Shown: positions 20,481-28,914 of the stretch, one piece after another
Position numbering within the stretch: the first letter of the stretch is position 1
How the letters are laid out: the number at the start of each line of letters is the position of its first letter
DNA from: Rhodoferax sp.
Lineage (GTDB): Bacteria > Pseudomonadota > Gammaproteobacteria > Burkholderiales > Burkholderiaceae_C
Length of the DNA: 36,358 nt
Assembly (NCBI GenBank): GCA_028711355.1
Contig: JAQTSL010000002.1
Coordinates: 1 to 36,358, forward strand
Direction of reading: 5' to 3'
Position numbers and translations under genes: made by a program
Notes under the pieces: generated by a model
Database searches by the model: none
What the model was told of the DNA's origin: nothing
What the model saw: only the letters and a program-made list of their open reading frames with translations

Positions 20481-20520
20481 CGAGGTCATTGGTCATGCGT
20501 TTCCTTTGCAAGATGCCTGC

Positions 20521-20532
20521 ATATCTAGATAT
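20521..20532. promoter_or_regulatory. Perfect 12-base palindrome before phnG
   Basis: ATATCTAGATAT lies in the 85-base phnE-phnG gap, the only sizeable gap in the operon after phnD-phnC. It shares TAGATA with the candidate PhnF site before phnF and sits in AT-rich DNA that could hold an internal promoter for the C-P lyase core genes. Function is unproven. Confidence 0.4.
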
Positions 20533-20565
20533 CTCTATCAATATTCTGAAACAAGAGACCATAAC

Positions 20566-21060
20566 ATGATGCCTTCTTTGCCCCCCATGGGCGTGATGCC
20601 TGGCCGCGCCCAATGGCCGCGCCTGTTGCTGGCCTGCCCTGCTGAGTCGGTGCGCAGCCTGGCGCTTCGCTGGTGCGAAAAGCACAACGTGCAGGATGTT
20701 CAATTACCCCAATCCGGCCTGGCATTGCTCAAATTGCGTGACAGCGCGCAGGGCGATGCCTACTTCCCTGGTGAAGTGCCACTGTCATTCGCCCGGGTGC
20801 GAGTGACCACCACTGACGGTCTCACCTCTGAAGGTGCAGCGCAATTGCTCGATGACCGTGCCAGCCTGGCACGCGCCATTGCCGTGATTGATGCCGTGCT
20901 GGCAGGTCAACTGCCCGGTCTTGAAGAGGTGCGGCCCCTGCTGGCCGCCGGGCAGTCTCGTCTGGACGAACAGACCGCCCAACGCCACGCCTTGCTGACC
21001 AGCACGCGTGTCGATTTTTCATTGCTTGGCACATCAGATGAGGAAAACGATGATGAATAA
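20566..21060 (+). CDS. phnG: C-P lyase core subunit PhnG
   Basis: A 164-residue PhnG protein, part of the PhnGHIJ core complex that forms ribose-1-methylphosphonate triphosphate and cleaves the C-P bond. Family segments visible are WPRLLLACPAESVRSLALRW, PFGEV-type PGEVPLSFARVRV and the helical GAAQLLDDRASLARAIAVID. Homology starts at the ATG at 20566 (MMPSLPP), so I chose it over an upstream ATG at 20506 that lies in the palindrome region. It overlaps phnH by 11 bases. Confidence 0.92.
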   Translation: MMPSLPPMGVMPGRAQWPRLLLACPAESVRSLALRWCEKHNVQDVQLPQSGLALLKLRDSAQGDAYFPGEVPLSFARVRVTTTDGLTSEGAAQLLDDRASLARAIAVIDAVLAGQLPGLEEVRPLLAAGQSRLDEQTAQRHALLTSTRVDFSLLGTSDEENDDE

Positions 21061-21643
21061 GCCCCTGAGCCAAGACCTGCTGGCCTGGAACGCACCCCAC
21101 CAACAAGCCGTTTTTCGCCAGTTGATGCGGGCCTTCAGCTACCCCGGCCGGATTGAAACCCTGGCTGACGGCGACGCACTCACGCAAACGCTGGCCACGC
21201 TGGTTGACAGCCAAGCCACGCTGGCCGACCCGCAAAACCTGATGGACACCTTGACGCATCAACGCCTGCAAGCCCGCATGACGGCATCAGGGCGCGCGCA
21301 ATTCGTTGTGGCCAATGGCTGCCAGCCACCGAGCCTTGAGCCTTGTCTGGGTACGCTGGAATCGCCTGAACGAGGTGCCACGATTCTGCTGAAAGTCACC
21401 ACCCTAGGCGAAGGTGCGTGCTGGCAGCTCACCGGCCCTGGTATCGCTGGTACCCAACGGTTGACTGTCACCGGGCTACACCCTGAATGGCTGACACACA
21501 GGCAAGTCTGGAATGACGGTTTTCCACTGGGTGTGGACATGATCCTGATGGATGCCACGCGTGTCGCCGCGCTGCCCAGAACCACATCGGTCACCTGCGT
21601 CACAGCCGTGGCCACACAAGGAGACGCAGCATGGGCTATGTAG
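21050..21643 (+). CDS. phnH: C-P lyase core subunit PhnH
   Basis: A 197-residue PhnH. The opening region QQAVFRQLMRAFSYPGRIET is characteristic, as are RGATILLKVTTLGEGACWQL, GPGIAGTQRLTVTGLHPEWL and FPLGVDMILMDATRVAALPR. PhnH has a PLP-transferase-like fold without the cofactor and is a structural part of the core complex. ATG 21050 has GAGG six bases upstream; ATG 21053 directly follows and cannot be excluded. It overlaps phnG by 11 and phnI by 13 bases, implying translational coupling that suits equal subunit amounts. Confidence 0.93.
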   Translation: MMNKPLSQDLLAWNAPHQQAVFRQLMRAFSYPGRIETLADGDALTQTLATLVDSQATLADPQNLMDTLTHQRLQARMTASGRAQFVVANGCQPPSLEPCLGTLESPERGATILLKVTTLGEGACWQLTGPGIAGTQRLTVTGLHPEWLTHRQVWNDGFPLGVDMILMDATRVAALPRTTSVTCVTAVATQGDAAWAM

Positions 21644-22773
21644 CCATCAAGGGGGGTGGCCGCGCCATTGAAGGCTCACACGCCGCCGTAGAAGCCTTGC
21701 GTACAGTGGAAGGCGAGGCAGGCACGCCGCTGTCCCTGTCAACCATTGAGCATCAGTTGCGCCTGTTGACTTCGCGCGTGGTGTCCGAGGGGGGGCTGTA
21801 CCACCCGCGGCTGGCCGCACTGGCCATCAAGCAGATGCAAGGTGACACGCTGGAAGCCGCGTTCGCCCTGCGTGCTTACCGCTCCACCAAGCCGCGTCTG
21901 CTGGAAATGCCCGTGCAAGACACCTCCAACGTGCGCATGATCCGGCGTATCTCGTCGGCCTTCAAGGATATTCCCGGTGGTCAGATGTTGGGCCCCACCT
22001 ATGACTACGCGCTGCGCCTGATGCGCATGGATTTGGCCGATGAGTCACCGCAAGCGTTTCGCAGCGTGGCCAAACGTTTCCGGCAAGCAAAACCCGATAC
22101 AGACCTACCCGACACCTTCCCCAAAGTGCTTGATGCCCTGCGCACCGATGGCTTGCTGCCACCCCTGACACAACAGGCTGTGGAGGCCTTTGACATCACC
22201 CGCGAGCCGCTGGCGTTTCCGGTGCCGCGCTCGGCCGCCCTGGCCACCATGGCGCGGGCTGAAACCGGTTCACTGCTGGCCATTGCCTACAGCAACATGC
22301 GCGGCTATGGCGACGTGCATCCCACCATTGCAGAACTGCGTGTGGGCTATTTACCAGTGATGTTGCCGCACCCGGTCACCGGTGAATTGATCGAAGCAGG
22401 CGAGGTCTTGATGACCGAATGCGAAGTGGTGGCCATGTACGAGGGCAGCGACAACGATGCCCCCCCCGTATTCACACTGGGTTACGGTGCCTGCTTTGGG
22501 CACAACGAGGTGAAAGCCATTGCCATGGCGATTCTCGACCGGGCTCTGCAAAAAGGCATGCGCGATGGCCCCAGCAACCCTTCTGAAGACCCTGAGTTTG
22601 TGCTGCTGCACGTGGACGGTGTCGATTCAATGGGCTTTGCCAGCCACTACAAGATGCCGCATTACGTGACGTTCCAGTCTGATATGGACCGCCTGCGCAC
22701 CACCCAGGAAAAGGCCACACCAGGCGGGGCAATCTCTTCCGAACCCACTGGCACCCGAGGAGTCAAGGCATGA
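21631..22773 (+). CDS. phnI: C-P lyase core subunit PhnI (nucleosidase)
   Basis: A 380-residue PhnI, close to the usual size. Recognisable segments are MGYVAIKGGGRAIEGSHAAV at the start, RVVSEGGLYHPRLAALAIKQ, MGFASHYKMPHYVTFQSDMD with its conserved histidines, and LLHVDGVDSMGF. PhnI with PhnG, PhnH and PhnL catalyses displacement of adenine from ATP by the phosphonate. ATG has AAGGAG seven bases upstream. The gene overlaps phnH and phnJ, in the order seen in E. coli. Confidence 0.95.
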   Translation: MGYVAIKGGGRAIEGSHAAVEALRTVEGEAGTPLSLSTIEHQLRLLTSRVVSEGGLYHPRLAALAIKQMQGDTLEAAFALRAYRSTKPRLLEMPVQDTSNVRMIRRISSAFKDIPGGQMLGPTYDYALRLMRMDLADESPQAFRSVAKRFRQAKPDTDLPDTFPKVLDALRTDGLLPPLTQQAVEAFDITREPLAFPVPRSAALATMARAETGSLLAIAYSNMRGYGDVHPTIAELRVGYLPVMLPHPVTGELIEAGEVLMTECEVVAMYEGSDNDAPPVFTLGYGACFGHNEVKAIAMAILDRALQKGMRDGPSNPSEDPEFVLLHVDGVDSMGFASHYKMPHYVTFQSDMDRLRTTQEKATPGGAISSEPTGTRGVKA

Positions 22774-23675
22774 GCCCCGGTTACGAACTCCCGCTTGACG
22801 AAGCGGCCTACAGCTTTGGCTTTCTGGACGAATACGCCAAACGTGAGGTGCGCCGCTGCATCTTGAAGGCGATCAGCATCCCTGGCTACCAAACACCGTA
22901 CGCCTCGCGCGAAATGCCGATGGGGCGCGGCTTTGGCACCGGAGGCCTACAGGTAACCTTGTCCCTGATTGGCCCTGGCGATGCCCTGAAGGTGATTGAC
23001 CAAGGTGCCGATGATTCTGTCAATGCCGTTAACCTGCGCCACTTTGTGGAGCTCACCTGCCCTGGCATTGACACCACAGAGCGCACCCAAGCGGCCACGC
23101 TGATCCAGTCACGCCACCGCATCCCCGAGACACCCCTGACCGAAGCACAAGTGCTGGTGCTGCAGGTGCCGTACCCTGATCCACTGGTGCTGGTGGAGCC
23201 CTCGCAAGCTCGACGTAAGGTAATGCATGGCGAGGGGGATTACTCACGCTTGTTGACCAAGCTGTACGAAGACCTGGTGCACTTTGACGAGATCACCATC
23301 TCGCACCGCTACCCCACGCGCATCAACGGCCACTATGTAATCGACCCAAGTCCGATACCGCGCTATGACGTGCCGCGACTGCACCAGTCCAGGGCGCTGG
23401 TGCTGTTGGGAGCTGGGCGCGAAAAAAAAATCTACGCGGTGCCACCCTACACCAAGGCCGAGCCGCTGGTGTTTGACGATGTGCCGTTTCGCACCGAAGA
23501 TTTTGATGATGCCAGCGGCCAGCGTCATGCCTGCGCACGCTGCGGCGCAACCGATTCATTTCTGGATGAAATCATTCAACAAGGTGATGCACCCACAAGC
23601 TGGCAGTGCTCGGACTCGGACTACTGTAGTCAACAGCTCACCCATCGCCAAGTGATGACGGAGGCCAACGCATGA
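22770..23675 (+). CDS. phnJ: C-P lyase radical SAM subunit PhnJ
   Basis: A 301-residue PhnJ, the radical S-adenosylmethionine enzyme that breaks the C-P bond. The cluster motif is atypical for radical SAM proteins but exact for PhnJ: Cys255-x2-Cys258-x21-Cys280, then Cys286. The radical-carrying glycine corresponds to Gly39 in AISIPGYQTPY, followed by SREMPMGRGFGTGGLQVTLS and KVIDQGADDSVNAVN. All key residues are present, so the lyase should be active. ATG overlaps the phnI stop by four bases, with GAGGAG upstream. Confidence 0.96.
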   Translation: MSPGYELPLDEAAYSFGFLDEYAKREVRRCILKAISIPGYQTPYASREMPMGRGFGTGGLQVTLSLIGPGDALKVIDQGADDSVNAVNLRHFVELTCPGIDTTERTQAATLIQSRHRIPETPLTEAQVLVLQVPYPDPLVLVEPSQARRKVMHGEGDYSRLLTKLYEDLVHFDEITISHRYPTRINGHYVIDPSPIPRYDVPRLHQSRALVLLGAGREKKIYAVPPYTKAEPLVFDDVPFRTEDFDDASGQRHACARCGATDSFLDEIIQQGDAPTSWQCSDSDYCSQQLTHRQVMTEANA

Positions 23676-24511
23676 AAAAAATCCTTGAAGTCCGAGGACT
23701 TTCCAAAATTTATGGTCGCGCTTGCTCACTGTGTTTTGACAGTACCGGCCCTGAGGTGGATACCAACATCTGCCCGCACTGCGGCTCGGTGGTGGCGGCG
23801 CACAACGTGAGCCTGGATCTGCATGAGGGCGAGATTCTCGGCATCATGGGCGAGTCGGGCAGTGGCAAGTCCACCGTGGTCAAGACGCTGTTTTTTGATG
23901 AAGCTCCCAGCGCTGGCGAGGCGATTTTTTTCGACGGCATTGACGGCACCCAGCAGTGGGACATGTTGGCACTCAACGCCGCGCGCCAGCGCTGGCTGCG
24001 CAACCACCGCTTTGGCATGGTTTATCAAAACCCGCACCTGGGGCTGAACTTCAACGTCTCGGCCGGTGGCAACATCGCCGAACGCCTGCTCATGAGTGAC
24101 ATCAGCCATTACGGTGAGATTCGCGAACGCGCCCGTCAGTTGCTGGCGCGCACCGAGGTGCTGGTTGACCGCATGGACGAATCTCCCAGAAAATTTTCAG
24201 GGGGTATGCAGCAGCGGGTTCAAATTGCCAAGGCCCTGGCAACCAAGCCGCCGCTGCTGTACCTTGACGAAGTAACCACCGGCCTGGATTTGTCGGTGCA
24301 AGCGCGCATTCTGGACCTGATTCTGGAAATCCAGCAGGAGCTGCGCACCGCCATGATCGTGGTGACCCATGACCTGGGCGTGATCCGTCTGCTGGCGGGG
24401 CGCACCCTGGTCATGAAGTACGGGCGTGTGATCGAGTCGGGCCTGACAGATCAGATTCTGGAAGACCCGCAGCACGCCTATACCCAGCGCCTGGTCGCCT
24501 CCGCCTTGTAA
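23672..24511 (+). CDS. phnK: C-P lyase-associated ABC ATPase PhnK, with N-terminal four-cysteine insertion
   Basis: A 279-residue ABC-type ATPase that binds the PhnJ surface of the core complex. Walker A GESGSGKST is at 60-68, the signature FSGGMQQRVQIAKAL near 174-188, and Walker B PLLYLDEVTTGLD follows. Between the first strand (LEVRGLSKIYG) and the usual continuation there are about 20 extra residues carrying Cys18, Cys21, Cys34 and Cys37 as CxxC-x12-CxxC, a layout typical of a zinc or Fe-S knuckle and absent from E. coli PhnK as I recall it. ATG has GGAGG upstream and overlaps phnJ by four bases. Confidence 0.93.
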   Translation: MKKILEVRGLSKIYGRACSLCFDSTGPEVDTNICPHCGSVVAAHNVSLDLHEGEILGIMGESGSGKSTVVKTLFFDEAPSAGEAIFFDGIDGTQQWDMLALNAARQRWLRNHRFGMVYQNPHLGLNFNVSAGGNIAERLLMSDISHYGEIRERARQLLARTEVLVDRMDESPRKFSGGMQQRVQIAKALATKPPLLYLDEVTTGLDLSVQARILDLILEIQQELRTAMIVVTHDLGVIRLLAGRTLVMKYGRVIESGLTDQILEDPQHAYTQRLVASAL

Positions 24512-24522
24512 GGAACCACGCC

Positions 24523-25245
24523 ATGCAACCTATTCTTGAAATCGACGGCTTGAGCAAGCATTTTCAACTGCACGAGCAAAACAAGCTGATTCCTTCTTGC
24601 GCCAATGTCCACCTGCAAGCCAGCGCTGGGCAACTGACCGCGTTGATTGGCCCCACGGGCGCGGGTAAGTCATCGGTGCTCAAGTGCGTTTACCGCACCT
24701 ATCTGCCCTCCAGCGGGCGCATGCTCTACCGCGACGGCGAAGGCCACCGCACCGATCTGGCACAAGCCAGCGAGCATCGCATGCTAGCGCTGCGTCAGCA
24801 CGACATCGGTTTTGTCACCCAGTTTTTGCACTGCCTGCCCCGGCGTAGTGCGTTGGACGTGGTGTGCGAACCACTGGTAGCGCAAGGTATGACGCACCAG
24901 ACGGCGCGCAAGCGTGCCCGCGAACTGCTGAGCTTGCTCAATGTGCCAGAGCGTCTGTGGGGCGTGCCGCCTGCCACTTTTTCTGGCGGTGAAAAACAGC
25001 GCATCAACCTGGCGCGCGGTCTGATTGCGCGGCCCCGCTTGCTGTTGCTCGACGAGCCCACTGCCAGCCTCGACCCCACTACGACCGAGCGCGTCATTGA
25101 GTTGATCCACAGCATCAAAACCGAGGGCGTGGCCATGCTCGCCATTTTTCACCAGACTGAACTGGTGCTGCGCCTGGCGGACCATGTGGTTGAACTCACG
25201 CCACCCCTGGCCGTCTCTGACATTCTGGAAACCTGCACATCATGA
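24523..25245 (+). CDS. phnL: C-P lyase-associated ABC ATPase PhnL
   Basis: A 240-residue ABC-type ATPase. Walker A GPTGAGKS is at 43-50, the signature FSGGEKQRINLARGL near 155-170, and Walker B LLLLDEPTASLD follows. Typical PhnL sequences such as LRQHDIGFVTQFLHCLPRRS are present. PhnL binds on top of PhnK in the core complex and is needed for the first step of phosphonate activation; it is not a transporter subunit. ATG has AAGGA upstream, 11 bases after phnK, and its stop overlaps phnM as ATGA. Confidence 0.94.
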   Translation: MQPILEIDGLSKHFQLHEQNKLIPSCANVHLQASAGQLTALIGPTGAGKSSVLKCVYRTYLPSSGRMLYRDGEGHRTDLAQASEHRMLALRQHDIGFVTQFLHCLPRRSALDVVCEPLVAQGMTHQTARKRARELLSLLNVPERLWGVPPATFSGGEKQRINLARGLIARPRLLLLDEPTASLDPTTTERVIELIHSIKTEGVAMLAIFHQTELVLRLADHVVELTPPLAVSDILETCTS

Positions 25246-26396
25246 GTCGTTTACTGTTAACCCATGCCCGTGTCGTATTCGCCAACGAGGTGCGCGACGA
25301 CGTGGCGATCCTGATCGAAAACGGCATCATTGCCGCGATAGACCCGCAAGCGGTGGGCAACACCCGTGCCCTTGACCTCTCTAACCATCTGTTGCTACCC
25401 GGTTTGATCGACCTGCATTGCGATGCGCTTGAAAAGGAAGTTGAGCCGCGACCTGGTGTGCACTTTCCGCTGGACTTTGCCTGCGCCCAGGCCGACCGGC
25501 GCAATGCGGTGGCGGGCATCACCACGGTGTTTCATGCGCTGTCGTTTGCCAACCATGAACTGGGCGTGCGCAACAACGCCTTTGCTGCCGAGATTGCGCG
25601 TGCCGTTCACGCGTGGCAGGCGCACGCGCTGGTGGACAACCGGGTCCATCTGCGCTATGAAGTCACCGATGCAACGGCGCCCCCATTGCTGACTGAGCTT
25701 TTGCAACAACGCCATGCAAGCCTGTTGTCTTTCATGGACCACAGCCCAGGGCAGGGCCAGTTTCAGGATGTGGCGGCTTACCGCGCTTATCTGGCACGCA
25801 CTTACAAAACGTCTGATGCCGAGTTTGACACGCTGTTGGCTAACAAACAGGCCGCCGCCGCAGGCACCATGACGCGCATGACCGCACTGGCGAGCGTGGC
25901 GAATGAACGTGGTGTATCCATTGCCAGCCATGATGATGACAGTGTCGAGAAGGTCAATGCGCTGGCCAGTCTGGGCGCGGTGATTTCTGAATTTCCAACC
26001 AACCTGACTGCCGCTCAGGCCGCGCGGGCGCAGGGCATGGCCACGTTGTTTGGTGCACCCAACATCCTGCGTGGCAAGTCACAGTCGGGCAATATGCGGG
26101 CGCTTGATGCGGTGCTTGCAGGTGTGGCTGACTGTCTGTGCGGCGACTACTCGGCTGCGGCCTTGCTGCCATCCGTACTGAAGCTGCCCGAGCTGGCCGG
26201 TATCGGGCTGGCCGATGCCGTTGCACTGGTCACGCGCAACCCGGCACGTGCTGCTGGGCTGACGGACCGGGGAGAGGTTGCGGTGGGCCAACGGGCGGAT
26301 CTGGTGGCAGTCAAGCATCTGGGTGGCTTGCCCCAAGCTGATCGCGTTTGGGTGGCGGGACTAGCAGCGCTGTCGGCCCGCTTCGATCATGCGTGA
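25242..26396 (+). CDS. phnM: Ribose-1-phosphonate 5-triphosphate diphosphatase PhnM
   Basis: A 384-residue amidohydrolase-superfamily enzyme that removes pyrophosphate from alpha-D-ribose-1-phosphonate 5-triphosphate. The first metal site is PGLIDLHCDALEKE (His59, Asp61), followed by the conserved EVEPRPGVHFPLDFA, ASHDDDSVEKV, EFPTNLTAAQAARA and APNILRGKSQSGN segments typical of PhnM. Length matches the family. Its product is the substrate of PhnJ. Start ATG overlaps the phnL stop by four bases. Confidence 0.95.
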   Translation: MSRLLLTHARVVFANEVRDDVAILIENGIIAAIDPQAVGNTRALDLSNHLLLPGLIDLHCDALEKEVEPRPGVHFPLDFACAQADRRNAVAGITTVFHALSFANHELGVRNNAFAAEIARAVHAWQAHALVDNRVHLRYEVTDATAPPLLTELLQQRHASLLSFMDHSPGQGQFQDVAAYRAYLARTYKTSDAEFDTLLANKQAAAAGTMTRMTALASVANERGVSIASHDDDSVEKVNALASLGAVISEFPTNLTAAQAARAQGMATLFGAPNILRGKSQSGNMRALDAVLAGVADCLCGDYSAAALLPSVLKLPELAGIGLADAVALVTRNPARAAGLTDRGEVAVGQRADLVAVKHLGGLPQADRVWVAGLAALSARFDHA

Positions 26397-26406
26397 AGAG
26401 ATCACC

Positions 26407-27021
26407 ATGCAGGCCCGTCTTATTTATGTGGTCGGTGCTTCAGGCAGTGGCAAGGACAGCCTGATGGCGTATGCCAGAAGCAGCCTGGCATACGAGGGTC
26501 AAGTAGTGTTTGCCCACCGTTACATCACCCGTGCGGCCGACGCTGGTGGTGAAAACCACGTTGCCTTGACGCCAGATGAATTCGAGTCGCGGCGCAGGGC
26601 CGGGCTGCTGGCCATGCACTGGCAAAGCCACGGCTACGCTTACGGCATCGGTATTGAAATCAACCAATGGCTGGCCAAAGGCATCACAGTCGTGGTGAAT
26701 GGGTCAAGGCAATATCTTGAAACTGCTGCACAGCGCTACTGCGAACTGCTGCCTGTGTGGGTTGAAGTGACTCCCGCTGTGCTGCGGGCACGGCTGCTGG
26801 CACGGGCCCGCGAAAGTGCAACTGAGATTGAGCAACGTCTGGCACGTGCGCCGCAAACTGCGCTAGCGGTTCACTGCGGCAAGGTCATCCATAACGATGG
26901 CGAACTACGGGTAGCCGGTGATGCACTGGTTGACCTGATCCGCGGTTGCCACGGTGCACCCCGTGCCATGCCAGGTGGTGGGCAAAAAATGGGGCGCAGC
27001 GCGGTGCTGTCATGCGCGTGA
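26407..27021 (+). CDS. phnN: Ribose 1,5-bisphosphate phosphokinase PhnN
   Basis: A 204-residue kinase with the P-loop GASGSGKDS at 10-18 and the guanylate-kinase-like RYITRAADAGGENHVALTPD, which carries substrate-binding arginines. It converts ribose 1,5-bisphosphate (left after C-P cleavage and PhnP action) to PRPP. ATG 26407 has GAAGAG a few bases upstream and is preferred to ATG 26389, which overlaps phnM. The C-terminal tail is slightly longer than in E. coli and overlaps phnP by ten bases. Confidence 0.92.
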   Translation: MQARLIYVVGASGSGKDSLMAYARSSLAYEGQVVFAHRYITRAADAGGENHVALTPDEFESRRRAGLLAMHWQSHGYAYGIGIEINQWLAKGITVVVNGSRQYLETAAQRYCELLPVWVEVTPAVLRARLLARARESATEIEQRLARAPQTALAVHCGKVIHNDGELRVAGDALVDLIRGCHGAPRAMPGGGQKMGRSAVLSCA

Positions 27022-27791
27022 CCTTTTTAGGCACAGGCGCTGCGGGCGGCGTCCCGTTATTTGGCTGCACCTGCCGGGCTTGTGAGCGGGCGCGCCATGA
27101 CCCGGCTCTTGTGCGACGCCCCTGTTCGGCATTGATCGAATCGGGTCACACGCGCATTTTGCTCGATGCCGGCTTGACCGATTTGCATGAGCGCTTCAGA
27201 CCGGGTGAGCTCAATGCCATTGTGCTGACGCACTTTCACCCTGACCATGTGCAGGGCCTGTTTCATCTGCGCTGGGGTGCAGGTACGCGCATGCCTGTCT
27301 ATGGCCCGCCCGACTCGGCAGGTTGTGCTGACCTCTACAAACATCCGGGCATCCTGGAGTTTCATGCCTTGGCCAAGTTTGAGGCTGTCTCGATTGGCGA
27401 GTTGACGTTGACACCACTGCCGCTGATTCACTCCAAAGTCACGTTTGGCTACGCTATCGAGTCTATAAACGCCAGCCGGTTTGCCTACCTGACCGACACG
27501 CTGGGCTTGCCACCTCGCACAGAAACATTTCTGACCGATTGGCAGCCGCACGGCTTGGCTCTCGATTGCACTTACCCGCCGCAGCGTGAACCAAAAAGTC
27601 ACAATGACTGGAACACCGCATTGACGATCATTGATAAGGTGCGTCCCCAACATGCCTGGCTCACCCATATCAGCCACACCTTTGACACTTGGTTGTTGAA
27701 CACCGGGGAGTCATCGCCGCGGATTGACGTCGCCATGGATGGTGATCGGGTCAATTTGGCAGCAAGCCCGGAAAGCCCGTATTCATGCTGA
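27012..27791 (+). CDS. phnP: Phosphoribosyl cyclic phosphodiesterase PhnP
   Basis: A 259-residue metallo-beta-lactamase-fold enzyme that opens 5-phosphoribosyl 1,2-cyclic phosphate, the product of C-P cleavage. The active-site motif THFHPDH (His74, His76, Asp78, His79) is intact, and the structural zinc site is seen in GCTCRACE (Cys19, Cys21, Cys24). Further metal ligands are in THISHTF near the C-terminus. ATG 27012 is chosen because homology begins at VTFLGTGAAGG. It overlaps phnN by ten bases and the following transporter gene by seven. Confidence 0.93.
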   Translation: MRVTFLGTGAAGGVPLFGCTCRACERARHDPALVRRPCSALIESGHTRILLDAGLTDLHERFRPGELNAIVLTHFHPDHVQGLFHLRWGAGTRMPVYGPPDSAGCADLYKHPGILEFHALAKFEAVSIGELTLTPLPLIHSKVTFGYAIESINASRFAYLTDTLGLPPRTETFLTDWQPHGLALDCTYPPQREPKSHNDWNTALTIIDKVRPQHAWLTHISHTFDTWLLNTGESSPRIDVAMDGDRVNLAASPESPYSC

Positions 27792-28645
27792 TCAACGGCG
27801 CGGCACTGGCGGTGGCGGCATCGGTCGTCATGCACGTCACATGGAACTTGATTGCCAGGCACCAGTCTCGCGAGGCGTATCCGTTGTGGTGGGTTCTGTT
27901 GGCCCATCTGGTGTTGTTGGGGCCGTGGGGAGCTTACTCTCTGGTCACCGAAGTGCAGTGGACGGCTTCGTTGGCAAAGTGGCTGCTGATCTCCGCAACC
28001 GCCAATGTGGTGTATTTCATCGGCTTACGGCGCGCCTATGAACACGCGCCGGTGGCCTTTGTCTATCCGCTGGTTCGCAGCTCGCCGGTTTTGATTGCGA
28101 TGTGGAGCGCGCTGTTTCTGAACGAGTCATTGAGCGCTTTCGCCTGGATTGGTATTCTGTTCAGCATCGTCGGGCTGATCGTGCTGGCACGCGTGGGCGG
28201 CAGCGTGCATGACAACCGCGCTCTGCCATGGGCGATGTTGGCGATGTTCGCAACCAGCATCTACTCTTTGACGGATCGGGCCGCCACCGCCCATATTGCT
28301 GGCTTTGGCGGCTTGGTTGGATTTATTTCCATCGGCTATTTTGCATCCTGGCTGGCACTGACCCTTGACCTTCGGCTCAGCACCGGGTCATGGCGACCCA
28401 AAGCCCGAATAAGTTTGCCTGTGGCCGTCGTCGGTGGCCTGTGCATTGGTCTGGCCTACGCGCTGGTCATCCATGCCATGCGTTTCATGCCTGCCGCCAT
28501 TGTTGTGGCATGGACCAACGCCGGAATTGTTCTGGCGAGCGTGATATCGATCTTTGTTTTCAAGGAAAGGACGGCATGGAAAGCCAGAGCCACCGCCGCC
28601 TTCATCATTTGTACCGGGTTGCTGATGCTGTCAATCAAAAGCTGA
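27785..28645 (+). CDS. EamA/DMT-family transporter at the end of the phn operon
   Basis: A 286-residue membrane protein with about ten predicted helices in two EamA repeats, of the drug/metabolite transporter superfamily. Repeat 1 includes VYFIGLRRAYEHAPVAFVYP and repeat 2 IGLAYALVIHAMRFMPAAIV, the usual end-of-repeat motifs. It overlaps phnP by seven bases, so it is almost certainly co-transcribed with the C-P lyase genes. A role in moving a phosphonate or a breakdown product is inferred from context only; the family also exports amino acids and other metabolites. Confidence 0.85.
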   Translation: MLINGAALAVAASVVMHVTWNLIARHQSREAYPLWWVLLAHLVLLGPWGAYSLVTEVQWTASLAKWLLISATANVVYFIGLRRAYEHAPVAFVYPLVRSSPVLIAMWSALFLNESLSAFAWIGILFSIVGLIVLARVGGSVHDNRALPWAMLAMFATSIYSLTDRAATAHIAGFGGLVGFISIGYFASWLALTLDLRLSTGSWRPKARISLPVAVVGGLCIGLAYALVIHAMRFMPAAIVVAWTNAGIVLASVISIFVFKERTAWKARATAAFIICTGLLMLSIKS

Positions 28646-28781
28646 TGCAGGTTGCGTGTGGAGTTGGGCAGATGCCAGATCGGCAACTCGGTGCCATTCG
28701 AGCCTGAAACTGCGGATCTCAAATTCGTTGCTTGATATCGGCCTGCTTGAGTTTTTCGTTGGCCAAGTCACCAATCACCAT
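28646..28781. other. Short intergenic region after the phn operon
   Basis: No gene and no convincing terminator hairpin after the transporter gene. The reading frame of the following SNF2-like tail stays open upstream for more than 50 bases, but that sequence does not resemble the helicase. Confidence 0.3.
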
Positions 28782-28826
28782 AGTGAAAGCGATTTGTCAG
28801 AGTGGTTCAAACAGCTCTCAAAATAA
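28782..28826 (+). pseudogene. SNF2-like helicase 3'-tail remnant, copy C
   Basis: The frame ending at TAA 28824-28826 reads SESDLSEWFKQLSK, against SESDLQELLKPLSK in the tails at 506 and 16495. It is shorter and more diverged than copies A and B, and is followed by the same type of dispersed repeat. Its position right at the end of the phn block supports a real third copy, though the short length leaves doubt. Confidence 0.55.
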
Positions 28827-28862
28827 GAGCTTCTTGTGCAGAATGGACGGGCTTCGTGCCGG
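28827..28862 (+). repeat. Dispersed intergenic repeat, copy C (degenerate)
   Basis: GAGCTTCTTGTGCAGAATGG followed by ACGGGCTTCGTGCC aligns with copies A and B directly after the tail-C stop, with several differences that weaken the GCGC stem. Confidence 0.4.
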
Positions 28863-28914
28863 CTGCGAAGGGAGCTTTTGCGCCATCGGATAAAAAGCGT
28901 TGCTGGGCAAGAGG

